From Colocasia esculenta (Eukaryota; Streptophyta; Magnoliopsida; Alismatales; Araceae), in assembly GCA_014218235.1 (NCBI GenBank), contig CM024755.1, positions 38,584,713 to 38,648,712 of the forward strand: 64,000 bases of DNA, read 5' to 3'. Shown piece after piece: positions 1 through 10,790 of the stretch; the stretch's first letter is position 1, and each line of letters begins with the position of its first letter. The position numbers were made by a program, and so were the translations under genes. The notes under the pieces were generated by a model, which made no database searches, had not been told where the DNA came from, and worked only from the letters and a program-made list of their open reading frames with translations.

Positions 1-3000
1 GGCATGACACTAATTCCCTTCTAAGAGACGTAAATCTCTCTTCAGGTAAAGCCTTTGTGAAGATATCTGCTAACTAATTTTGAGTATCAACAAATGAAAT
101 ATCTATATGATCTCAAATGAAATGATATCTAACCTCTATATGCTTTGTTCTTGAGTGTTGTATTGGATTTTTGGTGAGATTAATTGCACTGGTGTTGTCG
201 CACAGTAAGGGAATTGTCTTGATGTGCAGTCCATAATTCTCAAGTTGCTATTTAATCCATAAGAGTTGTGTGCAACAGCTTCCAGCAGCTACGTACTCAG
301 CTTCAGCTGTTGACAGTGCTACTGAATTTTACTTCTTTGAGGACCAAGAAATTAGACAACCTGCAAGGAATTGACAACATCCACTGGTACTTTTTCTATC
401 TACCTTGCATCCAGCGTAATCAACATCAGAGTATCCTACTAAATTTATTTCACAATATTTTGGATACCACAATCCTAGATCATGAGTTTTAGCTAAATAT
501 CTGAAAATTCATTTGACATTAATTAAATGCGATTCTTTAGGGTCTGTCTGATACCTAGCACATATGCATACACTAAATAATATATCAGGTCTACTTACTG
601 TCAAATAAAGTAATGAACCTATCATACCTCTGTAGAGCTTTTGGTCTACTTTCTTACCATTCTTGTCACTGTCTAGCCTTGTAGATATGCTCATTAGTGT
701 TGACAGTGGCTTGGCATTTTCAAACCCAAATTTCTTCAATAATTCTTTAGTGTACTTTGCTTGACAAATGTGGGAGCCTTCTTTTCCTTACTTGATTTGC
801 AATCCGAGGAAATAATTAAGTTCCCCCATCATGCTCATTTTAAATTCTCTCTGCATGAGCTTTTCAAAATACTTGCAAAGAGATTCGTCAGTAGAACCAA
901 ATATTATATCATCTACATAAATTTGTACAAGCAATACATGTTTGATTTTAGACTTAACAAATAATGTACTATCTACTTGACCCATGATAAAACCATGATC
1001 CAATAAAAATGCACTGAGCCTTTCATACCAAGCTCTAGGTGCTTGCTTTAATCCATACAATACTTTATGCAACTTGAAAACATGATTTGGACAATCAGTA
1101 TCTTCAAAACCGGGAGGTTGTTTTACATAAACTTCCTCCTTTATATAACCATTTAGAAATACTGATTTAACATCCATTTGAAAAAGTTTTAAACCTAATG
1201 CAGATGCATAAGCAAGTAAAATTCTAATTGCCTCAAGTCTAGCCACTGGTGCATAGGTTTCATCGAAATCTATGCCTTCCTCTTGGGAATAGCCTTGAGC
1301 TACCAGTCTGGCCTTGTTTCTTGTGATCACACCAGCTTCATCCAATTTGTTCCTGAACACCCATTTGGTGCCAATCACAGGATGATCTGATGGTCTTGGA
1401 ACAAGGGGTCATACCTGGTTTCTCTTGAACTGATTAAGTTCATCTTGCATGGCTAATATCCAAGATTCATCAGACAGTGCTAAATTGACTGTCTTAGGCT
1501 CTATTTGAGATACAAAGGCTAAATAATCACATGGGATTATGTTACCTCTAGTTCTTACCCCAACCGATGGATCTCCAATAGGTGATCCTTCTTGTATCTC
1601 CATTCTTTTGGAAGATCATCATGTGATATGTCTTTTTGTTGTAGATCTTCCAAGGGTGGATCTTCCTTGTCCTCGATAGATGAGTTCTTTAATTTCTTAG
1701 ATAATTCATCTGCATCATCAACATCACTATCTACTTCTTTTCTCAAGGAAGGATTAGTCTCATCAAAGATAACATGTACAGTTTGCTCAATTAATAGACT
1801 TTGCTTATTGAATACTCTATATCCTTTGGGTTTAGAAGCATACCCCATAAATATATCTTCATCAGACTTTGAATCCAGCTTACCAATATCTCTTTTTCCA
1901 TTGTTGTGAATGAAGCATGGACATCCAAAGGTTTTGAAGTGACTGATCTTTGGCTTCTTCTGCTTGTAGAGCTCGTATGCAGTCTTCTTCAGGATTGGCC
2001 TGATCATTACTCTGTTGGTTATGTAACATGCTGTGTTGATGGCTTCGGCCCAGAAATACCTTGGTAAGTTATACTCTGACAGCATTGTTCTAGCCATATC
2101 TAATAAGGTTCTGTTCTTTCTCTCAACTACTCCATTTTGCTGTGGGGTCCTTGGTGCTGAGAAATTGTGCTCTATCCCTTGATCATCACAGAATTTAGTG
2201 AATCTCTCGTTTTAAAACTCTCCTCTATGATCTGATCGAATACTGACAATGCTATACTTCTTATCTTTCTGAACTTTCTTGCTGAAACTAACAAAGCTAT
2301 CAAATGTGTCATCCTTGTGCTTCAAGAAAGATACCCATGAAAATTTGGAATAGTCATCCACTATGATGAATCCAAAGTTCTTTCCTCCAAGACTTGTGGT
2401 TCTCGTTGGTCCAAATAGGTCCATATGTAGTAATTCCAGTGGTTTTGAAGTTGTTACCACTGTCTTTGGCTTGAAGGATGATTTAGTGTGCTTTCCTTTT
2501 GCACACGGCCCACAGATGCCTTCCATTTTTGTACTTACTTTGGGCATTCCTTCCACTAGATTTCTCTTGATTAGCTTTCTAATTCCATCCAAGCTACAAT
2601 GGCCCAATCTTTTGTGCCAAAGTTCTGTTGACTGCTTTTTGTTTGCTGCCAGACATACATCTTGATCTTTCAATTCTTCTAAATAGAGCATATACAGATT
2701 CTTTTCCCTGTTAGCTTCAAACACAACTGCACCATTTTTCATGATACTACACTTTGATTCTTGAAACTTAATCTGATGCCCTTTATCACATAGTTGGCTG
2801 ATACTGATAAGATTGTGCTTGAGTCTTTTTACACAAAGTACATCTTCAATAATGATTTTTCTTTGACTGCCAACTGATTCGCAACCTACTACTGTCCCTT
2901 TTCCATTGTCACCATATGTCACTGTGCCTTCTTCAGCTTCGAGGTGAAAGAACAACTTCCTGTTTCCTGACATATGCCTTGAGCACCCGCTGTCCAGGTA

Positions 3001-3010
3001 CCACTTAGAT
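1..3010 (-). pseudogene. pol: Copia-1 pol (protease, integrase, RT, RNase H), decayed and truncated
   Basis: The protease active site appears as LDSGCSRHM near 2970-3005. The integrase N-terminal HHCC finger follows (H-x3-H in LWHKRLGH, then CGPCAKGKH), then core Asp residues in LLHMDLFGP and IRSDHRGEF, where the usual GGEF has become RGEF. The sequences PQQNGV and ERKNRT lie near 2110-2180. Reverse transcriptase occupies about 788-1450, with KWVFRNKLDE, the tyrosine-Asp-Asp catalytic motif YVDDIIFGS and LNYFLGLQIK. RNase H runs to the window edge. Breaks include a TAA in place of Gln in the EFQNERF region near 2213 and frame changes near 1400, 1600 and 750. The partner gag lies immediately upstream on the same strand. 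Confidence 0.88.
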
Positions 3011-3038
3011 GCTCGAAGGCTTTCCTATAATTAAAACA

Positions 3039-4819
3039 CTAAACTTTAGGTACCCAAGTTCCTTTGGGTCCTGGTTGGTTAGTATCATCATTTTTCCGTT
3101 TGATTATCCATTTTATATGTTTGGTTGGACACGTTATATTAATATGACCTAACTTGTTACAATGGCTACAACAAGATGTTTTACTTATTTTTTCAGTTGA
3201 AATATATTTAAAATTAGACTTGTTTGCAATATCTTGTTCAGCTACAAACTTATGTGTTGGATATATTTTAGGATGTACTACGGATTCTTCATTATCAGGA
3301 GGGGTGTATCCTAAGTCATATTTCTTTTTCCCTAATCTTCTAGCTCATTTTAGTATTAATGATGTTTTTCCATTTGTAAATTTTTCTAATGTACTAGACA
3401 ATTGTTCATTTTCTTTTGTTAAAGTATTAATTTCTTGATTTAATTTACTTATAGTTTCCTGATTTTCTAGATTGGCTATTTGATTGTTTTTATCTTTTAA
3501 ATCGTCACAAAGTAATTTTTTTCTTCTCTTTAACTCAGAAATTTGTTTTTCCAGTTGTTCATTTTCAGATTTTAGATCTGAATTTTTATTTTCTAAACAA
3601 GCAAGAATTTTCTTACTAACTTTTAACAATTTACATACTTCTTTATATTTACTATATAACTCATTAAATTCATCTTCCAAGCTATCAGATTCAGACTCAT
3701 TGCATGAAGAAAAGGATGAGTTAGAGGTTACCTTATCTTCAAAGTTTGCCATGAAGGCCAGGTTGCCTTTTCATCTTCCTCTTCGCTTGAGCTCGACTCA
3801 CTGTCTGAGTCGCTGCTGTTGTCCCAAGCTGCTGCCATGGCTTTCTTTTTGTATCTTTTGAGCTTTCTAGAGCTGTCTTTCTTTCTGATCTTAATCTTCT
3901 TTAGCTTCGGACATTCTGCCTTCATATGTCCGGGCTTCTTGCATTCATAACAAATCGGTTCCATCTTCTTTACATCCTTGACTTCAGGCTTCTTGAAGTC
4001 CTTTCCCTTCTTAAAGTACCTTCTTCCAGACTGATATTTCTTTTTCTTGGCTAATATACATTGTAGTCTTCTGGACAGTAGCGCTTCTTCATCTTCGCTG
4101 CTTCTCATGCTTTCCTGGCTATCTGAAGCTTCTTCTGATATATCTTCTTCGGCCTTGAGAGCGTTGGTGTGTTTCTTTCTGCTTGACGACTCTCCTAACC
4201 TTTCCATGTTGATCTCATGGGCCATTAGGGACCCAATGAGTTTCTCCAGTGACATTCTCTTTAGGTCATTGGCCTCTTCTATTGCTGTCACTTTAGGAGT
4301 TCACGAGGCTGGTAGGGATCTTAAGATCTTTCTTACCATATCTCCCATTTTGTAGATTTTTCCAAGACCAGCCAACCCGTTTGTGATGTCTGTAAATCTG
4401 CTGTACATCTGAGTTATTGACTCTCCTGGCTACATTTGGAACCTCTCATACTGTGTCACCAGAATGTCTATTCTGGTCTCTTTTACCTTATCAGTGCCTT
4501 CATAGGTGATCCTCAGCTTCTCCCACATCTCCATTGTGGATTTGCAGGCGGAGATCCTGTTGAACTCCTTCTTGCTAAGAGCACAACATAGGATGCTTTT
4601 AGCCTTGTAGTTGAGAGAGATCTTCTTCTTATCATCTTCTGTTCATTTGTCTTTGTCGTTGGTAACCAGAAGGTCTCCTTCTTCTATAATCGACCATATC
4701 TGATAATCGAGCCCTTGAAGAAAGAATTCCATTCTTGTCTTCCAGTATGTGTAGTCTTCACCATCAAACAATGGTGGTCTATTGACGGACTGACCCTCGA
4801 AATGACCTTGGGCTGCCAT
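3039..4819 (-). pseudogene. gag: Copia-1 gag, decayed
   Basis: The start ATG at 4819 opens MAAQG...NRPPLFDGEDY, the N-terminal signature of copia-type Gag (DUF4219/UBN2 class). The reading ends at a TAG after GTWVPKV at 3039-3041. A CCHC knuckle CYECKKPGHMKAEC lies near 3905-3950, and a Lys/Glu-rich coiled coil spans about 3345-3750. Gag would form the particle that packages the RNA. Damage includes TGA where Copia-2 has Trp in the KDKWTDE segment near 4648, TAG for Gln near 4430, TGA for Trp in PASWTPK near 4303, and a frame change near 3750. The protein is longer than a typical copia Gag because of the C-terminal coiled coil. Confidence 0.85.
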
Positions 4820-4867
4820 TTAATCTTTTCTCTTCAGATCGTTGGATCTTCTTTGTCGAAGAGACTG

Positions 4868-4879
4868 GCTCTGATACCA
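4868..4879 (-). other. Primer binding site, tRNA-iMet (Copia-1)
   Basis: On the minus strand this reads TGGTATCAGAGC, the complement of the 3' end of plant initiator Met-tRNA. It begins two bases inside the LTR end at 4882. It fixes the orientation of the element and the inner LTR boundary. Confidence 0.92.
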
Positions 4880-4881
4880 CG

Positions 4882-7146
4882 TGTTGCCCATCTAGCAAGC
4901 CCAGAGGGGGGGTGAATGGGATTCTTAAAATTTGATTATCTATACCTGTCAATAAACGTTCACACACAAGACACTTCGTTTGACTGTTAGTGTGAGTAGA
5001 AAAGCAAACAATAAACATAAAACAAACAATCACACTACACAAGGATTTTATCCTGGTTTGGACCTCCTCTCCATAGGAGTCCTACATCCAGTCCCTGAGC
5101 AACAACTTAGGATTCCACTACCCAAGGGTATAGTCCTCCTCAAGGACACTTACACATCCAGCCGCAGCTGGCCTTCTCTTCACAACCTGAAGAGGAATAC
5201 AACCACATGATACCTACAAATCTTCTCTTCAACCCCGAAGAGGAACAACACAATGATGTGAGAATATCAGACGAAGTGCCCCTAGACCTGGTTTACAACA
5301 AGTACCAGATCTGAGGCAGAGACTGAGAGAGTAGATCTACGATGAAAGAAACTCTCAGAACTCAAAGGTGCTCTCCAAAGGATTTAAAACAAGAACATGG
5401 AGAGCGAGAGCGAGAGCTACACAAGAGTTGGAATGAAAAAATCGCTCTTCTATTAAGACTTTTTGGCATGAAAGATTGCTTATGTATTTTTCAAGTTATA
5501 CTTTCAAGAGTCTTCAGACTTGAATATATATCTTCTCTTGAGGAAGTAGCCGTTGATATGCCCGTTGTCTCTATGCTCTAGTATACGTTAGACTGCATGG
5601 TATTGTAGAGCTTCCAACCAACGGTTCTTTACGTTCCATGCATGCAAAGAGAAGATCCTTCTCGATATCCTTCATCTCTCATTTTGTCCAACGTTGTACA
5701 TGGTTGTGCTATCAGAGACCTGCACACAATAAATGCTAAATGATAGACAGCTACGCTGTCTCTTGCTGTCAGCCAACGTTAGAACGAATATACATCAAAA
5801 TAGAAATGCCATTCTGCTTTCTAAAAGGATGTTTCCAATATAAGCATAGGAATAGAATATATATGTGCATGCATCGTGCAGTGAGATATTCAGTCATAAT
5901 AAATGCATGGAGAAAAAAGCGAGGGAAGACTTTTGACTTTCAAAATATTTGAAATATGTTTAGATATCAAGCCGTTATAACTCACGAAATCGTTGTGAGT
6001 ATGACTTATGAAATCGTTATGTGAATGAGTCGATGTTTATGTAAATCGTTGCACATGTATAAACAAATTGATGTGAACACAAATCGTTATACAATCATAA
6101 CCAATCGTTATAAGAGTATAAGCAAGTCGTTATAACCAAATCGTTGTTTCACTTATCGAGTCGATGAAGTGATCAAATCATTATTTTGCTTTATCGAATC
6201 GTTTCACAGACCAAGTCGTCGTTGTGACTTATCGAATTGTTACGACAAGCAAATCGTTGTGTAACTTATCGAGTCGTTAGAATGACCAAGTCGTTGTTGT
6301 AACTTATCGAATCGTTATGAAGGTAAATCGATGTGAGACCAAGTCGTTGTTCTCACTTAACAAATCGTTACGAGAATCAAATCGTTGTGAGAGCAAATCG
6401 TTGTTCTCACTTATCAAGTCGATGTGAAATAAAATTGTTATGAGAGCAAATCGTTGTGAGAGCAAATCGTCGTTCTCACTTAACAAATTGTTGTGAGAGC
6501 AAATCATTGTTCTCACTTAACAAATCGTTGTAAGAGCAAATCGTTATTTTTATTTAAAAAATCATTGTGAGAGCAAATCGTACGTTGTTCTTCACTTAAC
6601 AAATCGTTACGAGATCGAAATTGATGTGAAACAAAATCGTTATACTCACTTACCGAATCGCTGTGAGATCAAAATCGTTATGCTCACTTAGCAAATCGTT
6701 GTGAGATCGAAATCGTTATGCTCACTTAGAAAATCGTTGTGAGATCGAAATCGTTATGCTCACTTAGAGAATTGTTATGAGATCGAAATCGTTATACTCA
6801 CTTAACGAATCGTTGTGAGATCGAAATCGTTGCAACACTTATGAAATCGTTATGAAATCGAAATCGGTATGACACTTACCGAATCCTTATGAAGATTAAA
6901 ATAATAGAAGTAAGGGAATCGTTATAGATTTAATAAAATCGATGTGTACGTAGAAGAATTACAAGCTTTGTACTTCAAATGCTACAGGAAAAAAATACTT
7001 ACCAAGTTTTGCATGATTTTCCTTGATTTATTTCCTGTGCTTAAACTTCATAGAAGACTTGTTAGATCAAACTTTATTTGAGTTTTTTTAATCACCAAAA
7101 TAAATATGTAATTCATTTAAATTACATGGGGATGAATTTATCATCA
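4882..7146 (-). repeat. 5' LTR of Copia-1 (about 2265 bp)
   Basis: On the minus strand it begins TGATGATAAATTC at 7146 and ends TGGGCAACA at 4882, matching both boundaries of the Copia-2 LTR. A TATA-like stretch lies at 5524-5531 (minus). The region upstream of it, about 5970-6915, is a dense array of an AATCGTT word. The LTR is about 300 bp longer than those of Copia-2, mostly because of that array. Confidence 0.88.
5970..6915 (-). repeat. AATCGTT/AACGATT word array in the U3 of the Copia-1 LTR
   Basis: More than 25 exact ATCGTT words, usually AAATCGTT followed by GTGAG or ATG, occur at irregular short spacing. They alternate with CTCACTTA or GTGAGA blocks. On the element's own strand the word is AACGATTT. 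The array lies upstream of the putative TATA box, where LTR enhancers sit. Confidence 0.85.
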
Positions 7147-7488
7147 AGAAATAGAGGTAAAAGATCCATCTACAATTCAGACTTTATCCCTATCCGAACA
7201 TGGAGAATATGAGATAAATAAATAATGTAGATGTACCTGTCATTTGGCTCCTGAGTCTAATACCTTGGAGTTGGGCTTCCAATTTACACAATTGAGGGCA
7301 TAGTCAATACAACATATAATACCTGTAAGCAAAGTGAGTAGAGTCAATATATCTTTCTAGATGGCTAGGTGTCTTTACTGTCGAGGAGAGTGCTACACTG
7401 TGCTTATACTTTTCCAAAAATCAACGAAGAATCTGATACTCCTCTACAAACAAATCATATGTACCATCTTTGGTCTCCAATCTAAGTA
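7147..7488. other. Host intergenic DNA, no gene seen
   Basis: AT-rich sequence between the outer end of the Copia-1 LTR and the hAT MITE. I see no supported reading frame, RNA gene or repeat in it. Confidence 0.6.
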
Positions 7489-7877
7489 GGGCTATTCACG
7501 ATTCGGTTTGGTCCGATTTGTACTTTTTTTTTTCTCCAGAAAACTGAACTAAACTGAACTTAGAGGCAAACCGAACCAAACATAACTGGTTCGGCTCAAT
7601 TTGAACTAAAAATAGGAATAAGTTTATTTTTAAGGGGGTTGTGAGTATCAAACTCCCAACGTCCCCATGGGAGGAGGTGCACTAATCACTATACCATTGG
7701 TTTTCATGTGAAATATTATACTATTTATATTATATATATATACATATTTTTGGTTCATATCGATTTCACTTTGTGAAACTAAACTGAACTGTGAGGCTCT
7801 TCAAACGGAACCAAATCGAACTGAATCAGTAGATTCGGTCCGATTTTTCAGTTTGGACCGTTTAATGAAAACCCTTA
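7489..7877. mobile_element. Non-autonomous hAT-type MITE (389 bp)
   Basis: The left end TAGGGCTATTCACG and the inverted right end TAAGGGTTTTCAT are imperfect terminal repeats. They continue inward as GGTTTGGTCCGATTT on the left and the related GGACCGAATC on the right. The flanking 8-mers are AATCTAAG and CCTCTAAG, matching at 6 of 8 positions, as for an aged hAT 8 bp duplication. TAGGG termini and internal GGTTCGGTT-like runs are typical of plant hAT MITEs. It has no coding capacity. Confidence 0.75.
7633..7700 (-). other. tRNA-like sequence inside the hAT MITE
   Basis: On the minus strand, CCAATGGTATAGTGATTAG resembles a tRNA D-arm with an A box. About 30 bases later, GGGAGTTTGATACTCAC resembles a T-arm with a degenerate B box (GTTTGATAC against GGTTCGAWTC). 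It is a pseudo-tRNA relic. No sound acceptor stem is visible, so I do not call it a functional tRNA. Confidence 0.45.
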
Positions 7878-8446
7878 CCTCTAAGTTCTGCTTTGGTTAG
7901 GAGGGTACCCCCAGTAAATCAGAGATATCCCTGAGCAACTCTCTCTCCACGATTTGAAGAGGGGGAACCTTATCCAAGGATACCCTTGGTTATCCAGGGT
8001 TAGAGGTGGGGAGGTAGAGTTAATCTTGATTAACTTTTTTTTGACAACAAATTAAAAAAAATGTTAAACTAATTTCTTAACACTATTTTATTTATATACC
8101 TCGTGAAATATACAGACTTTTTTTTACTTTTTAATTAGAATAGTTAAATTAAGAGGGAGGAGTAACTTTACCACATTTTTATCTCAAAAAATTTGACAAA
8201 ATGAAGTGACCTATTTTTTAAATTAGTGAACCCAACGATTGAATTACCCACAAAACAATTTAACATTTCACCAAAAAAAAAGCCAAGTGTCCCACAGCAC
8301 AATCTCTACTATGACCTTGTGCTCCGTCATCGCCACAATGATGGCCACCACTGTCTCGCGATGCTATCATAACTGGGTTGGCCTTTATCGCCCAACCCTA
8401 ACCCCTTAAAAAACTTGCAGATGGGAACCGCACTCAGACAACTACA

Positions 8447-8477
8447 CCCCCCCCCCCCCCAAAAAAAAAAAAAAAAA
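8447..8477 (+). repeat. Poly-C/poly-A homopolymer junction
   Basis: Fourteen C followed directly by seventeen A. It is a simple-sequence tract, likely length-variable and prone to sequencing error. Confidence 0.9.
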
Positions 8478-8895
8478 GAGAAAAAGAAACACACCCCATA
8501 GTCAAACCCTCGCGTGCGGGTGCTGATGGCGAAAGCGGGCCGCAAGGCTAGGCAGGGTTAGGTGACTAGGCGTTGGGTCAAGGCGTCAAGCGGACGAGTC
8601 TGGATCTTCTTAGTGCGTGAAAAAATTGGACTCTATATAAATCACCAACGAAGGTGAGAGCATTTAAATAGAAGTTTTACAAAAAAGAAAAAGATCAAAA
8701 GTTTTTCACTTTAAATTTGAATTTTTCCGTAAAATATAGATGGCTTCCCCTAAATCTCCTCACTTCATTGATAATTTAAAGAGCAAAAGGAGACGCCGGT
8801 CGCCTGCCCAAGCGGGCAAGGGGAACCGGCCAGGGAATGTGCTGGGCCACGCGATGTCTCCTCCGATCGTTGGCAGCGGCGTTGTTGTGGCAGCG

Positions 8896-8907
8896 ACTCT
8901 GATACCA
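8896..8907 (-). other. Orphan primer-binding-site-like relic
   Basis: The minus strand reads TGGTATCAGAGT, one base from the tRNA-iMet primer site used by the retroelements in this window. Downstream on the minus strand is a GC-rich stretch followed by an ATG-rich segment. No LTR pair is recognisable, so it may be an old copia or gypsy remnant or chance. Confidence 0.3.
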
Positions 8908-10630
8908 AGTTGGAAGGAAGAAGAAGATGGAAAGAAGGAAGAGAGTAATTAAGGATTGCATTGTGGCCCCCTTCTATCTTAATCTCTTGTGAAGAAAATT
9001 TAGGGAAAACTCTTCAAAGTAATTAGTGGTATCACAATAGTTCAATTCGTATATATTTGCATACCGTACCTACAAATTGTTTAACGATATAGTTTGGAGA
9101 TTATCTGAACCCTGTAACTAATCCTGTCTGATTGATCTAGACCTTCTCTTTTTAAAATCGAATTAAATCAAACTTTGAATGTTCCTCCCCTCACTCATCC
9201 ATCACCCTCCCACCTACTGCGAAAATCACGTTGGAGCTACTGCCTTGCTTGATGGTGGGAGGGAGGGGCAAAAAAAAAAGGCTCCAACGCACCATCGATC
9301 TACTCTTTGACAACTAATTTGAGATAGACGTCCAAATATATATAGCAATTTGAATACGTGGTTACCATGCCCATGGCTAAGGATTTGGAGTAAAGAACAA
9401 GACACTGGGGAGGAAGAACACGAAGAATGAAGTTAGGGTTACGTCTCGAAGACCTGCCAGCTTAATTAATTTATTTCACGTCCAAGTTTGCTACAGCCTA
9501 CAAGCCCTTTTTCCTTTTTTTTTTTTTTCAGCTAACACGGAAAAGGACGTTAGTGCACCCCAAATCCATGAAGAGATACGATCGAGGTGAGATCTCCAAC
9601 TCCCGGCCGGTGCACCTTCCACTTTCTGCCTATCGAGTCATCATTCCACCGGCACCAAACTAGGAACCTCATCCCTTGTTGTCTCATATATACATGTTTG
9701 TTGTGCCTGTGGCCTCAAGAGATAAGTTTGAGTATGTCCAGAGAATCTAATTACTTATATCACTATATATGTATATGTACTCTTGTATGGCAATGGTACA
9801 CGTACGTAGTTACTATGCTCCATACTATTGTGGGAACCGAACCCATACATACTCTTGTTTCTCCATAATTACTTTGTCGCGTGTGTGTGTATATATTTGC
9901 CGTACGTATTTGTACAGCCATCGGATTCTGTTACTATTTGAAATAATGGAATCATGAATGGTTAGAAGAGGGAGCATAAATTACTTTAGGGATATACAGG
10001 ACGATATTGTTTCAATCATGTGAGGATTTTAAAAGAGAGCAATTAAATCAATTATTCTGTCATAGATCATCTCAAGGTAATTAAGTTAAAACATTTAAGT
10101 ATTGACAGAGAATGACGGGAATATATTCGATAACATGAACTATATATACGCAGAGTGTGTGCGTGGGGGATGCAAAATAAAATATGTAATAAAAATTCAG
10201 GTGATATAAATGTAGTCTTCCAATAAAAGATAGCTAAGTAGCTACCAACGAAGTTACGATAACATCTGAAGAAAGTTCTTACAACTGCCGTTATATATAT
10301 TATAGCTAAGCTCACATTTCTACACACTAACATGCGACTGTATTATCGAGATCATGGGTGTGATAATCTACTAAAATCGATTAATTACCAACCTAGGAAA
10401 GTCAAATCAAGATGATGATGAATACACAAGATATATATATACACACAAGCTAGCTAGTGGGTATGGTCATGATAAACTGCTTCGGAGCAGCAACACCTTC
10501 GATCGGATCTCTCGCAGAGTGTGGTCGAGCACTACCCAACCGCGTACCCACCACTGTGGCTATCCATCGGCATTAGTGGGAGTCAGCCAGCCGGCCGATC
10601 GATAAGCTCTGAGGACGTCCATGGCGTTGC

Positions 10631-10640
10631 TATATATTTA
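10631..10640 (+). promoter_or_regulatory. Putative TATA box of the BAHD gene
   Basis: TATATATTTA lies 150 bp upstream of the chosen ATG. Transcription starting about 30 bp downstream would give a leader of roughly 120 nt that contains the CT/CA microsatellite. Placement is by sequence only. Confidence 0.5.
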
Positions 10641-10683
10641 ACAGCATTACAGCACATATGCGGCACTGAGACAGACAGTAAAG

Positions 10684-10685
<2 letters not shown>

Positions 10686-10763
<78 letters not shown>
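10686..10763 (+). repeat. Compound (TC)n(CA)n microsatellite in the 5' leader
   Basis: About twenty TC units run directly into about nineteen CA units, ending 27 bp before the ATG at 10791. CT-rich leaders are common in plants. The tract should be length-polymorphic. An open frame runs through it in phase with the gene in this allele, which is probably coincidental. Confidence 0.92.
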
Positions 10764-10765
<2 letters not shown>

Positions 10766-10790
10766 CCTCCTAGTTTCACAGCTGATCACC

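Larger units (their letters stand above)
1..7146 (-). mobile_element. Copia-1: SIRE-like Ty1-copia retrotransposon, 5' LTR to RNase H (3' end outside window)
   Basis: Reading the minus strand from 7146 downwards gives a 5' LTR, a tRNA-Met primer site, gag with a zinc knuckle, protease, integrase, reverse transcriptase and RNase H. This is the Ty1-copia order, with integrase before reverse transcriptase. Its LTR ends, gag and pol closely match Copia-2 at 18367-33188, so the two belong to one family. The 3' LTR and anything after RNase H lie left of position 1, so the target-site duplication cannot be tested. Coding is broken by several stop codons and frameshifts, so the copy is not autonomous. 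The long gag with a coiled coil and the long LTR suggest the SIRE/Maximus group. That assignment is by general resemblance, not by phylogeny. Confidence 0.9.
7878..10620. other. Host intergenic DNA and distal upstream region of the BAHD gene
   Basis: About 2.7 kb without a convincing gene. It contains a C14-A17 homopolymer junction at 8447-8477, AT-rich stretches near 8030-8270, and a PBS-like relic near 8900. Short open frames lack codon-use or domain support. The last few hundred bases precede the BAHD promoter. Confidence 0.55.

Noticed and set aside
8740..8952. Small basic ORF (MASPKSPHFIDN...) as a gene
   Set aside because: It lies next to a PBS-like relic, has no recognisable domain, and its composition looks like chance reading of a GC-rich patch.
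9587..9957. Short open frames upstream of the BAHD gene
   Set aside because: No domain, no plausible codon bias and low-complexity TATATA/GTGTGT content.
10521..10790. N-terminal extension of the BAHD protein
   Set aside because: It is encoded largely by the microsatellite and has no family similarity. The ATG at 10791 has a much better context and matches the usual N-terminus.
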